From Bifidobacterium gallicum DSM 20093 = LMG 11596 (GTDB lineage Bacteria > Actinomycetota > Actinomycetes > Actinomycetales > Bifidobacteriaceae), in the NCBI RefSeq assembly GCF_000741205.1, contig NZ_JGYW01000003.1, forward strand, positions 124,001 through 188,000: a stretch of DNA of 64,000 nucleotides, in the 5' to 3' direction. Below, one piece after another: positions 16,833 through 25,445 of this stretch. The notes under the pieces were generated by a model. It made no database searches and had not been told where the DNA came from. It saw only the letters and a program-made list of their open reading frames with translations. The number at the start of each line of letters is the position of its first letter. Within the stretch, counting starts at the first letter, position 1. The position numbers and the translations under genes are program-made.

Positions 16833-16905
16833 AGGGATGTGGCGCAATTGGTAGCGCAACGGTCTCCAAAACCGTAGGTTGTGGGTTCGAGTCCCGCCGT
16901 CCCTG
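16833..16905 (+). tRNA. tRNA-Trp (anticodon CCA)
   Basis: Acceptor AGGGATG pairs with CGTCCCT (one G:U), D arm GGCGCAATTGGTAGCGC, anticodon stem CGGTC/GACCG-type closing a CTCCAAA loop with anticodon CCA, T arm GTGGG-TTCGAGT-CCCGC. Discriminator G at 16905, correct for tryptophan. CCA is not encoded. It lies directly upstream of secE, the usual bacterial order. Confidence 0.95.
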
Positions 16906-16950
16906 CTCATTCTCTCGAGTATGCATCGAGGCCACTAATTGGAGGGTAAC

Positions 16951-17187
16951 ATGGCTAAGTCCACCAAAGAGACCAACGATGACATCGTTGTGAATCCGAA
17001 CATTTTCCAGCGCATTGGCCTGTTCATCAAGCAGATTATTGACGAACTGCGCAAGGTCGTCACTCCTACGCGCAAGCAGCTGTTCATGTGGGTACTCGCA
17101 GTGTTCATCTTTGTGGTGCTGCTCATGGTGTTCGTCACAGCAATGGACTTTGGTCTGGGTAATCTGGCATTCTTGATTTTCGGCTGA
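16951..17187 (+). CDS. secE: Preprotein translocase subunit SecE
   Basis: Small essential subunit that clamps SecY in the protein-export channel. The 78-residue product has the amphipathic helix FQRIGLFIKQIIDELRKVV with the conserved TPTRKQLFMW turn, and a single C-terminal transmembrane helix (VLAVFIFVVLLMVFVTAMDF). ATG 16951 follows GGAGGG by five bases. The order tRNA-Trp, secE, nusG, rplK, rplA is the classic one. Confidence 0.95.
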   Translation: MAKSTKETNDDIVVNPNIFQRIGLFIKQIIDELRKVVTPTRKQLFMWVLAVFIFVVLLMVFVTAMDFGLGNLAFLIFG

Positions 17188-17233
17188 TTGAAGCTTAATC
17201 ACAGTTTTTACGAATACCTGAAAGTGACCGTGC

Positions 17234-18106
17234 ATGACTGACGAAGAAAATCTCGAGGAAGCCACCTCAAATGTGGATGACATCGTTGAGGATGCCGTAG
17301 ATACCGCCTTGGCAGCAAGCGCTGCTGCGGATGCGGATGCTATGGCTCAGGAAGCCCAGGATGAGATTGATCAGATCGAAGCGGACGCACCGAGCGGAGA
17401 CGTGGCTGACGGCGTAGCTGAAGCGGAAGCAGAACGAGAAGCAGCCGAAGCTGAGCAAACGCAAGAGCAAGAGAACGACGACGAGCTGGACGCGGGCGCC
17501 AAAGCTGTCAAGGAGTTTTCCAAGACGCTGCGCACGCTGGAAGGCAAGTGGTACGTGCTGCACACGTATTCAGGCTACGAAAAGCGCGTCAAGAGCAATA
17601 TCGAGTCCCGTGTGGCGAGCTTCGGGCTGGAAGACGTGATCTTCCAGGTGGAAGTGCCGATGGAAGAAGTCGAGAAGCATACGGAAAAGGGCAAGAAGGT
17701 CGTCACTCGCGTACGTGTGCCGGGCTACGTGCTGATTCGTATGTATCCGGACGAGAACGCGCGCCGTATTGTGCGCGAAACTGAAGGTGTGACGGGCTTC
17801 GTGGGCCCGACTCGTGAACCGGCACCGCTGAGCCGTCAGGAAGTCGTGAGCATGCTCGCACCGATGATCGCCTCGCAGGCGCTCAAGGACGCGGGTGACA
17901 AGCCGGCCGCCGCCAAGAAGCGCACGATTGAAGTGTCGTTCGCGCCGGGCGACCAGGTGACCGTGACCGACGGACCGTTCGCCACGATGAGCGCCGTCGT
18001 CTCCGACGTGGAGCCGACCACGCAGAAGCTCAACGTGCTCGTGTCGATCTTCGGCCGTGACACGCCGGTGGAACTCGGCTTCGACCAGGTGGAGAAGCTC
18101 GTCTGA
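17234..18106 (+). CDS. nusG: Transcription termination/antitermination factor NusG
   Basis: RNA-polymerase-bound factor that controls pausing, Rho termination and coupling with ribosomes. The first 105 residues are an acidic Ala/Glu/Asp-rich extension, as is common in Actinobacteria. The NGN domain starts [20 protein letters not shown] and includes [15 protein letters not shown] and [15 protein letters not shown]. The C-terminal KOW domain has [20 protein letters not shown] and [14 protein letters not shown] at the end. Length 290. The start ATG 17234 has only a weak GAAAGTGA upstream. A strong terminator follows, so rplK-rplA have their own promoter about 0.8 kb away. Confidence 0.96.
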   Translation: MTDEENLEEATSNVDDIVEDAVDTALAASAAADADAMAQEAQDEIDQIEADAPSGDVADGVAEAEAEREAAEAEQTQEQENDDELDAGAKAVKEFSKTLRTLEGKWYVLHTYSGYEKRVKSNIESRVASFGLEDVIFQVEVPMEEVEKHTEKGKKVVTRVRVPGYVLIRMYPDENARRIVRETEGVTGFVGPTREPAPLSRQEVVSMLAPMIASQALKDAGDKPAAAKKRTIEVSFAPGDQVTVTDGPFATMSAVVSDVEPTTQKLNVLVSIFGRDTPVELGFDQVEKLV

Positions 18107-18154
18107 GATTCGATTCGCCGGACCGGCTACGAATCCAACTACAAAACGTAACAG

Positions 18155-18190
18155 AAGGCTCTTGGAAGTTGATTCCAAGAGCCTTTTTAT
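18155..18190 (+). terminator. Rho-independent terminator after nusG
   Basis: AAGGCTCTTGGAA (18155-18167) pairs perfectly with TTCCAAGAGCCTT (18173-18185) and runs into TTTTTATT. Confidence 0.92.
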
Positions 18191-18230
18191 TGTCTGCCGT
18201 CGTTGCTGAAGCTGGTTATTCCCCGAATTC

Positions 18231-18505
18231 GTAGCGTTTCTGTACCACGGTGGTACGTTCGCGGTACAGATTGGGTGGGGAATGGGCTGAAGTGTAGCGT
18301 TTTTGTACCACGGTGGTACAACTGCGGTACGGATTTAGGGCGAAAATGCACGCGTCTGTACCACGCTGGTACGTTCGCGGTATAAACGGGCGCAAATCCG
18401 TAGCGTGTCTGTACCACGGTGGAACGTTCGCGGTACGGATTGGGTGGGGAAGGGGCTGAAGTGTAGCGTTTTTGTACCACGGTGGAACGTTCACGATACG
18501 GAAAC
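18231..18505. repeat. Five-copy palindromic repeat array A (nusG-rplK intergenic)
   Basis: Units begin at about 18231, 18294, 18348, 18400 and 18463. Full units are 63 bases (copies 1 and 4) and are built as GTAGCGTTTTTG, then the palindrome GTACCACGGTGGTAC, GTTCGCGGTACGGATT and a G-rich tail GGGTGGGGAAGGGGCTGAAG. Copies 2 and 3 are shorter in the tail; copies 4 and 5 have TGGAAC in place of TGGTAC; copy 3 has GCTGG at the centre. The translated frames shift between copies, so this is not a coding repeat. No unique spacers, so not CRISPR. Confidence 0.85.
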
Positions 18506-18572
18506 GGTAGTGGAGCGGCACAAAAACGAGATGAAAAGATGCGGAAGAGGGATGGAAGCGGCCCGAAAGCAG

Positions 18573-18720
18573 CACAAAAGAGAGACGAAAGCTGAGAGAG
18601 GGGCGGAAGGGGCGCAGGAGCGGCACAAAAGAGAGACGAAAGCTGAGAGAGGGGCGGAAGGGGCACAGAAGCAGCTCAAAAGAGAGACGAAAGCGGCACA
18701 GAAGCGGCGCAAAAGCCGCA
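18573..18720. repeat. 51-bp purine-rich tandem repeat upstream of rplK
   Basis: A unit starting CACAAAAGAGAGACGAAAGC occurs at 18573, 18624 and (as CTCAAAAG...) 18675, exactly 51 bases apart; the first two copies are nearly identical and the third is partial. The plus strand is almost pure purine plus C from about 18525 to 18740. It follows array A directly and ends about 200 bases before rplK. Confidence 0.85.
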
Positions 18721-18939
18721 CGGAAACCGCACAACGGAGGCGCCGATTTAGGCTCTGGTAAAAGTCCGGTTCGTGGGGCATAATTGGAGAGTTGTGCCTG
18801 GAGGAATCGCAGGCCGTTCAGAGCGCCGTATCGGCGATCGTACACAGCTCCCGTTCCGCTCGCACAACGACACAACAAGTTGCGGAAGGTGCGCAGTAGG
18901 CGTGCCGCAATACCGCTCTAGTGAAAGAAGAACCATACA

Positions 18940-19371
18940 ATGGCTCCTAAGAAGAAAGTCTCGGCGCTGATCAAGCTCCAGATTGAGGCTGGCAAGGCCA
19001 ACCCGGCCCCGCCGCTGGGCCCGGCTCTGGGTTCGCATGGCGTGAACATCATGGATTTCTGCAAGGCATACAATGCCCAGACGCAGGACAAGATGGGCCA
19101 GGTCATCCCTGTTGAGATCACCGTTTACGAAGATCGTTCCTTCACGTTCATCCTCAAGACCCCTCCGGCAGCAGATCTGCTGAAGAAGGCCGCCGGTATC
19201 AAGAAGGGTACCGAGAACCCGCTGACGCACAAAGTTGGCTCGGTCACCAAGGCACAGGTCAAGGAAATCGCGGAGACGAAGATGGCTGATCTTTCCGCTC
19301 GCGACATCGAAGCCGCCATGAAGATCATCGAGGGCACTGCGCGCTCGATGGGCATCACGGTGAACGACTGA
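18940..19371 (+). CDS. rplK: 50S ribosomal protein L11
   Basis: L11 binds the GTPase centre of 23S rRNA and the stringent factor. The 143-residue product begins [20 protein letters not shown] and has [40 protein letters not shown] and the C-terminal RNA-binding part [20 protein letters not shown]. Full length. The ribosome site (GAAAGAAG) is weak. It lies downstream of two repeat arrays and must use a promoter in 18730-18930; rplA follows after 20 bases. Confidence 0.98.
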   Translation: MAPKKKVSALIKLQIEAGKANPAPPLGPALGSHGVNIMDFCKAYNAQTQDKMGQVIPVEITVYEDRSFTFILKTPPAADLLKKAAGIKKGTENPLTHKVGSVTKAQVKEIAETKMADLSARDIEAAMKIIEGTARSMGITVND

Positions 19372-19391
19372 TAAGAGGGGAATAGACAGAC

Positions 19392-20087
19392 ATGGCTAAG
19401 CACTCCAAGAAGTATCGTGAAGCGGCCGAGCGCATCGACCGTAACAACCTGTACACCGTTCCTGAAGCTCTCGCTCTGCTGCAGAGCATGCCGGCTTACA
19501 ACTTCGACCAGACCGTCGAAGCTGTGCTGCGCTTGAACGTGGATCCGCGTAAGGCTGACCAGCTCGTCCGCGGTTCCGTGAACCTGCCGAACGGCACGGG
19601 TAAGACCGCCAAGGTCCTCGTGTTCGCTCGCGGCCCGAAGGCTACCGAAGCTCTCGAAGCCGGCGCCGACATCGTTGGCGACGACGAGCTCGTGGAGAAG
19701 GTCGCCAACGGCTTCCTCGATTTCGATGCCGTCGTGGCTACTCCGGACATGATGGGCAAGGTCGGCCGTCTGGGCCGCGTGCTCGGTCCGCGTGGCCTCA
19801 TGCCGAACCCGAAGACGGGCACCGTCACCATGGACGTGACGAAGGCTGTCAACGACATCAAGGGCGGCAAGGTTGACTTCCGCGTCGACAAGAACGGCAA
19901 CCTGAGCTTCCTGATCGGCAAGCTCTCGTTCACTCCGGAAGCTCTCGAAGAGAACTTCCGCGCTGTGGCCGACGAAGTTCGTCGCCAGAAGCCGACTACC
20001 GTGAAGGGCCGTTACCTGACCAAGGCAACGCTGACCTCCACGATGAACCCTGGCGTTCCGGTTGACACCGCTTCGGTCTTCGCCTGA
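19392..20087 (+). CDS. rplA: 50S ribosomal protein L1
   Basis: L1 forms the stalk that guides tRNA out of the E site and often represses its own operon. The 231-residue product shows [54 protein letters not shown] and the family signature [20 protein letters not shown]. Full length, ATG 19392 preceded by GAGGGGAA. Co-transcribed with rplK and closed by a terminator. Confidence 0.98.
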   Translation: MAKHSKKYREAAERIDRNNLYTVPEALALLQSMPAYNFDQTVEAVLRLNVDPRKADQLVRGSVNLPNGTGKTAKVLVFARGPKATEALEAGADIVGDDELVEKVANGFLDFDAVVATPDMMGKVGRLGRVLGPRGLMPNPKTGTVTMDVTKAVNDIKGGKVDFRVDKNGNLSFLIGKLSFTPEALEENFRAVADEVRRQKPTTVKGRYLTKATLTSTMNPGVPVDTASVFA

Positions 20088-20122
20088 TCTCGCCTGAGTT
20101 CAACGGCTCAGTTTGATTAATT

Positions 20123-20166
20123 CCCGCTCCACTGCACATGTTGCTGTGGAGCGGGGATTTTTTATT
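20123..20166 (+). terminator. Rho-independent terminator after rplA
   Basis: CCCGCTCCAC pairs with GTGGAGCGGG around a 13-base loop, followed by GATTTTTTATT. Confidence 0.92.
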
Positions 20167-20234
20167 GTTATTTTTCATATACTCCCTTGGCCGCCACACC
20201 CCGCAGTCTGGCACCGTGCTTACACCGGCGCATT

Positions 20235-21014
20235 CTAGTGGTCGCGCATGCGGCCGATGGCTATGGCGGTGTTGAGGACGAAGGCGTCGCGCGGATCGGT
20301 GGCATCCCAGCCGCTGGTTTCGGCGGCGCGTTTGAGGCGGTAGCGCACCGTGTTCGGATGCACATTGAGTTCTTTGGCGGTCGCTTCCAGCGAACCGCCG
20401 TGACGCAGGAACGTGCTGACCGTGTTGAACGACGCGTCATCTTCGCTGTCCCCTAACACGACGCGATACACGTTGATATAGAGCTCGTCTCGCGCCATCG
20501 GGTCGCCAAGCAACGCGCGCTCAGGCAACAGATCATCATCGCGCACAGGTCGCGGCGCATCGAGCCATGCGGGAGCCGCTTGCAACGAGAAATAGGTTTC
20601 GCGAATGGTTTGCGAGGCTCCGACAATTCCCTCGCGCACAGGGCTGATGTACACAGCCTGATTGTCAGCGAATGCGTCCAACACATTTGTGCACAGCACT
20701 TCCGGGCGCACGGCTGATTCCTGGGTGGCGAGCACCATGACCATCGTGCCGGCCGCGCCGACGAGCGCATGGGCACCACCCAGGTCATGCACGGCTTGCC
20801 GCAGCATCCGGGAGGTGCTGGCCGGATGCTCGCGTGGTGTGCCACCAATCGCGAAGCAAGGGAACGCGCTGCCCCATCCCAACACATGCATGAGCGAGTT
20901 CACACGGTCATCGACCACACCATTGAGCAAGCATTCAAACGTGAGGCGTTCAATCGTCGTATCGTCGGTATGCCCGGCCAACAAATCCAGCACATCACTT
21001 TGCTCATCCATCAT
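20235..21014 (-). CDS. PucR-family transcriptional regulator (FasR-like candidate)
   Basis: The C-terminal 55 residues form a PucR/CdaR helix-turn-helix: STFLRHGGSLEATAKELNVH, PNTVRYRLKRAAETSGWDAT and DPRDAFVLNTAIAIGRM. The N-terminal 190 residues resemble the GGDEF-like sensory part seen in such regulators. In Streptomyces a PucR-family protein (FasR) next to fabD activates fatty acid synthesis; this gene lies about 10 kb from fas and has the same C-terminal pattern, so a role in fas control is a reasonable but untested idea. ATG 21014 or 21011 has no ribosome site; a TAGACT box 8 bases before it suggests a leaderless message. Length 259 is shorter than usual (about 400). Confidence 0.8.
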   Translation of the reverse strand: MMDEQSDVLDLLAGHTDDTTIERLTFECLLNGVVDDRVNSLMHVLGWGSAFPCFAIGGTPREHPASTSRMLRQAVHDLGGAHALVGAAGTMVMVLATQESAVRPEVLCTNVLDAFADNQAVYISPVREGIVGASQTIRETYFSLQAAPAWLDAPRPVRDDDLLPERALLGDPMARDELYINVYRVVLGDSEDDASFNTVSTFLRHGGSLEATAKELNVHPNTVRYRLKRAAETSGWDATDPRDAFVLNTAIAIGRMRDH

Positions 21015-21100
21015 GAGGCACGAGTCTAGCCGGTATGGCTGAATGCCAACAGTACGCAGCCAAATCCGGCAGTCAGCTCTGGTCCGATCTTAACGACAAT

Positions 21101-23389
21101 TCAGCTTTGGTCGCGTTGGGGACTGTGGATGCGTTGCTGACCTTGGTTGCGCTGGGCTTTTGCTGCACGCTCGTACGAGGTGCGTGGAGTGTTGGCGCGA
21201 CGCGTATCGCGCACAAATGTCAATACGAGGAAGCCGAACACAAACGCGAGCGGCAACATATGGCGCTCAAAGTTGTTGGCCGGCGCCATGACCATGACGC
21301 CCATCAGCATCAGCAGCGGAATATGCCATGCCAACGTTCTCCAACGCCGCAGCACGAGTTCCGCCGCGCCGAACAACAATGTCAACGTGACATAGAAATT
21401 GCCATGAGTAAGCCACCCCAACACGGGAATGTGACTCCACGAGTTGACAAAATGCACAACGTCATTACGCCAATCATGGTTGTATTGGCCGATCCATTCG
21501 GTTTGCGATTGCACGTAATCATTGTTCACGTAGTAGCTCATGGCCACATACGGTTCATCAACCACATCGAAGTAGCCGTAGCATTCGGCAAAGAACGCGT
21601 CCATCGCCACTTGCGGATTGGCCTGCACAATCTCAAGCCATGCGCTGTTGAATTGCTTCATGTCTTCAGGAGTGACGGTACGCCAACGGTAACTGGTCTT
21701 CTTGGATTGGATGCCTGAGGACTTCACAGGGTCGGCGTCTTGACGGAAATAGGCGTCGGCCATCTGGTCGAGATTGAAAATGGGCGCCAGTTTCTCGCGG
21801 GCCGATTGCGGGATTGACTTGGGATCATGCTTGGCTACGCGCGCAATCATTTGCAATTGGATGCCACGACTTTCAATCGGGTCGCCCGTAATAATCAGGC
21901 CTTGATGGCCCAGCGCGCTGATGCCGCCATGGATTAGCAGTGTGGGAAGGAACATGGTGAGCAGATATACCTTCCAACGGCGGCGGTCAGCGAGCATGCA
22001 CAGCACTACTTGGAGCATCAGAATGTACCATGCGTATTTTGCAGAAATCAACATGATAATAACGGAACCGACCATGGCCGCGAGCGTGCGTGGACGGACG
22101 TGGCCGCGCGTGCAAGCGAACTCGTAGAGCACGCCGAACCACCAGACGAACGCGAACGCGAACAGCGGGGATTTGGTGATCGAAATGGTCGAGAACCACA
22201 CGAGCGGGCAGCCCAGGAAGAACAGCAGAATCCACAAGCGAGCCGCGCCGCCAGCCGGACGCGTGCGCTTGAGGAAGCCGCGTTCGGGGTGAGCGTGTGA
22301 GCGCGGCTCAAGGTCGCAGCCGCGTGAGGGCGTCGGCGTAAAGCTTGTGGAAAGCCACGGCAGGTTGAGGAAGCGGTGCGCGGCCGACGCCACGGCGAAC
22401 GCGGCGAACGCGAACTGCAGTACCGAAAGCGTGACAAATCCCAGATCGTTCGAACCCGTCAGATAGCGCGAGAACGCTGTGACGGCGCCATAAAACACAG
22501 TCAGCACAACGTTGTGTTGGTCGGTCAGGTAGGTGGGGTCGTGCGGCCACAAATAATGCGCCGTGGGGTAGATGTCCATCGGCACGAACGAGAAGAACCC
22601 GATGTAGGGCTGGTCGAGGCCCGTCCACTGGTTCCAAGCCCAGCTGAACTCGCGCGCTTGGGAACGGATGTCGGCGCCGAATGCCGAAAGCAGCGTTGCG
22701 GGCACCCATAGCCAGCCAATGAAGAACACGAGGAACAGCTTCCAGAAGCGGTTGGTGGCGTGCGTGAGTTTGCGGCCTGAGCGGTGGAGGAAGAGGTGTA
22801 GGGGGGTGGGCAGGAGGTGGTGGGTAGTGTGCGCAGGGTGTGAGGAGGCAGTGCGTGAGGCGGCTGATGCGCGTGATGCGCGTGAGGCGGCTGCGCGGGT
22901 ATCTGCGGTCAAAGGTGAGGGATTGGCTACGGTGAGTGGAGACGGGTCTGTGGTGAGTGGGGACGGGTCTGCAGTGGCGTGCGGCGAGGGGTGGTCCGCA
23001 GTGCGTGACGGAATCCGGGTGATCATGCGCGGCGAGTGGCGGCGTGCACGCCACCAGCGCGGCAGGCGCCCGCTGCCGTAAGCCCAGAGCAGCCACACGA
23101 TTCCAAAAGTAATCGCGAAGGTGAGCACGAGCCAGAGCACGTTGATCGCGCCGAAAGAAGCCAGGCCTTGGTCGGAACGCATGCAGGGGCCGATGGCCGT
23201 GCACCAAGCGATCCACAGGCACGCGAGCGCGGCGATGGCCCATGTGAAGATTGACGCGGCGCGCGAACCGTGAGAGGCACGGGCGCGGCCGTTATTGGAT
23301 GATTGGCGTTGCGGGAAATTGCTGGCGTTGGGGGAGGAAGAGGAGGATTGAACGCGGCCGGCGGGGGTGCTGACAGTACGCGTGGCCAT
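21101..23389 (-). CDS. Large polytopic membrane protein (DUF6020-like, glycosyltransferase-C-like topology)
   Basis: A 762-residue protein with about a dozen hydrophobic segments, for example ASIFTWAIAALACLWIAWCT near the N-terminus, KLFLVFFIGWLWVPATLLSA, LWILLFFLGCPLVWFSTISI and VGSVIIMLISAKYAWYILML. The luminal loop with LDQPYIGFFSFVPMDIYPTA and the long soluble segment around QSKKTSYRWRTVTPEDMKQF are typical of a bifidobacterial family I recall as DUF6020; enzymatic role unknown, though the layout resembles membrane glycosyltransferases. A Pro/Ser/Thr-rich linker with repeated DPSPLT units (about residues 130-175) separates helices 2 and 3. The frame stays open far upstream, so the start is uncertain; ATG 23389 is chosen for composition, without a clear ribosome site. 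Confidence 0.7.
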   Translation of the reverse strand: MATRTVSTPAGRVQSSSSSPNASNFPQRQSSNNGRARASHGSRAASIFTWAIAALACLWIAWCTAIGPCMRSDQGLASFGAINVLWLVLTFAITFGIVWLLWAYGSGRLPRWWRARRHSPRMITRIPSRTADHPSPHATADPSPLTTDPSPLTVANPSPLTADTRAAASRASRASAASRTASSHPAHTTHHLLPTPLHLFLHRSGRKLTHATNRFWKLFLVFFIGWLWVPATLLSAFGADIRSQAREFSWAWNQWTGLDQPYIGFFSFVPMDIYPTAHYLWPHDPTYLTDQHNVVLTVFYGAVTAFSRYLTGSNDLGFVTLSVLQFAFAAFAVASAAHRFLNLPWLSTSFTPTPSRGCDLEPRSHAHPERGFLKRTRPAGGAARLWILLFFLGCPLVWFSTISITKSPLFAFAFVWWFGVLYEFACTRGHVRPRTLAAMVGSVIIMLISAKYAWYILMLQVVLCMLADRRRWKVYLLTMFLPTLLIHGGISALGHQGLIITGDPIESRGIQLQMIARVAKHDPKSIPQSAREKLAPIFNLDQMADAYFRQDADPVKSSGIQSKKTSYRWRTVTPEDMKQFNSAWLEIVQANPQVAMDAFFAECYGYFDVVDEPYVAMSYYVNNDYVQSQTEWIGQYNHDWRNDVVHFVNSWSHIPVLGWLTHGNFYVTLTLLFGAAELVLRRWRTLAWHIPLLMLMGVMVMAPANNFERHMLPLAFVFGFLVLTFVRDTRRANTPRTSYERAAKAQRNQGQQRIHSPQRDQS

Positions 23390-24146
23390 ACCGTTGACGC
23401 TGCTGCCGTCATGCTCTACTTGCTGGGTTTGCTGGGTCTGCTCACCGTTGCCGCCCTCGCGAACGGGGAGGTCGGGCGTATTTTCGGCGTGCTTTTTTCT
23501 GTGAGCGATACGGTGTTGGAGCTGCAAAAAAGCCCCGGAAGCCAAATTTGTACAATTCCTTGACAAAATAGACACCCTGAACGGTGTTGCGGGTACATCC
23601 GGTCGTGTAGGGTTGTCAATAGGGATCTGGTTCGCACGGTCGCCAATCATGATTCGTAAGCTTATTACGAGCGCACGAATGGGTGGCGAGCGTGTGCGGG
23701 ATGGCATGCTGCAGGGGATTTTCCAAAGATGGTTGATTGCTGGAGTGCGTCGAACTGCGTTGAACTGCGTCAGACTATGCGGAACTGCGAGAAATTTCGC
23801 TGAACTGTATTGGACTGCGCGGGGCTGCTTATTGCGGTCTGTTGTGAACCGGCTTCTTGACTCGCGGCTCGTGAGGCTGTTGCTCAAGGTGGTGAACAGC
23901 GGCGTTGCGGCTACGGGGAATGGTTTCGGGCGTGCGCCGCACACGCACACGCTTGAGCCGGGTGCATCGAAGCAGATGCACCAACTGCATAACTGCATAA
24001 CAAGATGCAAACGCACAGAAAATACTATGGGACCGCCATAGCACCGGAAACACCGTGGAGCATGTGCGCAGGCATCGCAATAGAGGATGCTCGAGCAGGG
24101 ATGCTGGGGGATACGTACTACTTGATACGCAGAAGGGAACCTGACA
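23390..24146. other. Divergent intergenic region with short repeats
   Basis: The 757 bases between the large membrane protein gene and the BirA-like gene hold no convincing coding sequence. A cluster of GAACTGCG-like decamers lies at 23751-23820. On the plus strand TTGACA occurs at about 23561, and 24036-24140 leads to the AAGGGAA ribosome site of the BirA-like gene. Confidence 0.5.
23751..23820. repeat. Decamer repeat cluster GAACTGCG
   Basis: CGAACTGCGT, TGAACTGCGT, CAGACTATGC, GGAACTGCGA, a gap of ten, TGAACTGTAT and TGGACTGCGC follow one another in almost exact ten-base steps, i.e. one helical turn each. Confidence 0.7.
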
Positions 24147-25370
24147 ATGGGGATGGTCGATACGGCAGCTACGCAAGCAGCGGTTACGCACACTGCAACT
24201 ACCGCTACGCGCACTACAGCTACGCACACTGCAACTACGCACACTGCGGCTGCCGCACGCAACAGCAACAGCAATACCAACAGCAACATCAACAACGAAA
24301 CTGACACTGCAACCACTGCAACCACTGCCAACACTGCAACCACTGCCAACACTGCCAACACTGCAACCGCCGCACACAAGCTGACTGACACTGTCAGCTC
24401 CTGGGGGTCCTGGATACGTGGGGAGCGCCGCCCGGGATCCACGCTGCTGGACGCAGGCAATCGTGGCATGGTCGTGCCCGTCAAAGCGCCGCGTCTGACG
24501 CGCACGCGCCAGCTGATTTCGCGTGTGTTCACGCGCGCTCGCGTGGCTTCCACGCAGCGTGAAGCCCGTCGTCTGGTGCGCGAAGGCGAGCTCAACAACG
24601 AGCTGCAGCGCATAACGCAATTCCCAGCCGCAGCGCTAATCCGTCCGGTCGCCGTCGTGGCCGCCGATGTGGAACATGATGCGCGCGGCCGGTTCAACCG
24701 CCGTTGGTTCAGCATGCCGAGCAGCTCACTCACGTTCACGCTCGTGGCCACGGCACCGCGTGAAGCCATGAATCATAAGGATTTCACAGGTTGGGTCAAC
24801 GTGCTCAGCTGCATCGCCGTCATCGACGCGATTCACGAAGCCGCGCCCGCTGACCTCGACAGCAAACTCACGTTCGCGTGGCCCAACGATATTCTGTGCG
24901 ACGGCATGCGCCTCGGCAGCGTCAACGTGTCGTACACGTCGTTGCCCAACGACGAGCAGCATGCCGCCGTGCTGATCACGTTCGGCCTGAACCTGGCAAT
25001 GCCGGCTTCCTGCCTGCCCACACCGAACGCCACGTCATTGTCAATGCATGTGCCAGACATGCCGTCCGCCGACACGTTGCGCGACATGATCACGGCTTCC
25101 GTCGTGGCCGCGCTGCCGCTGCAAGTGTCGGGTCTCGCCGCCCAGCATGACGCGCACCAGCAGGCAACAGTGTTGCGTGTGCGCGAATCGTTGTCTCGGC
25201 ACGCGCGCTCGCGTCACTTCCAGCTCAACGACGGCAGCAGCGTGGACGGCACGATTGTGGACTTCAACATCGACGCATCCGTCACAATCCGCACGAGCGC
25301 TGGAGACCGCCGCTTGCATCCGTCCGACGTTGGCGTGACGGCCCAGTGCATTGATGTGGTGCTTGCGTAA
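24147..25370 (+). CDS. BirA-like protein with degenerate ligase motifs
   Basis: A 407-residue paralogue of the next gene. After a repetitive Thr/Ala/Asn-rich N-terminus (residues 5-80) it follows the biotin-protein ligase fold: PVAVVAADVEHDARGRFNRR aligns with the GRGRLGRxW adenylate-binding loop, SKLTFAWPNDILCDGMRLGS with KWPNDxxxxxxKLxGIL, then LITFGLNLAMP, and a C-terminal SH3-like segment (FQLNDGSSVDGTIVDFNIDA). Key residues differ: the first Gly of GRGR is Ala, the invariant Lys of KWPND is Ala, and the Lys before LxG is Arg. It therefore probably cannot make biotinyl-AMP efficiently and may bind biotin, ATP or BCCP for another purpose. ATG 24147 follows AAGGGAA. birA starts 75 bases downstream. 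Confidence 0.8.
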   Translation: MGMVDTAATQAAVTHTATTATRTTATHTATTHTAAAARNSNSNTNSNINNETDTATTATTANTATTANTANTATAAHKLTDTVSSWGSWIRGERRPGSTLLDAGNRGMVVPVKAPRLTRTRQLISRVFTRARVASTQREARRLVREGELNNELQRITQFPAAALIRPVAVVAADVEHDARGRFNRRWFSMPSSSLTFTLVATAPREAMNHKDFTGWVNVLSCIAVIDAIHEAAPADLDSKLTFAWPNDILCDGMRLGSVNVSYTSLPNDEQHAAVLITFGLNLAMPASCLPTPNATSLSMHVPDMPSADTLRDMITASVVAALPLQVSGLAAQHDAHQQATVLRVRESLSRHARSRHFQLNDGSSVDGTIVDFNIDASVTIRTSAGDRRLHPSDVGVTAQCIDVVLA

Positions 25371-25445
25371 GCGCGGCAATCGCTTGGAGAAGATTGGGCT
25401 GGCCGACGCTCCTGATGCGGGCGCGAGCTGCAATAATCGGGAAGC

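Noticed and set aside
18231-18505. CRISPR array
   Set aside because: The units are longer than CRISPR repeats, there are no unique spacers of constant size, and no cas gene is present in the window.
18405-18761. 118-residue basic protein over arrays A and the purine tract
   Set aside because: Composed only of the repeat translations, frame not kept across the repeats, no ribosome site.
23390-24769. N-terminal extension of the large membrane protein to about 1220 residues
   Set aside because: The frame is open but has Arg/Ser/Val-only composition, overlaps the BirA-like gene on the other strand and lacks any domain; a start near 23389 is far more likely.
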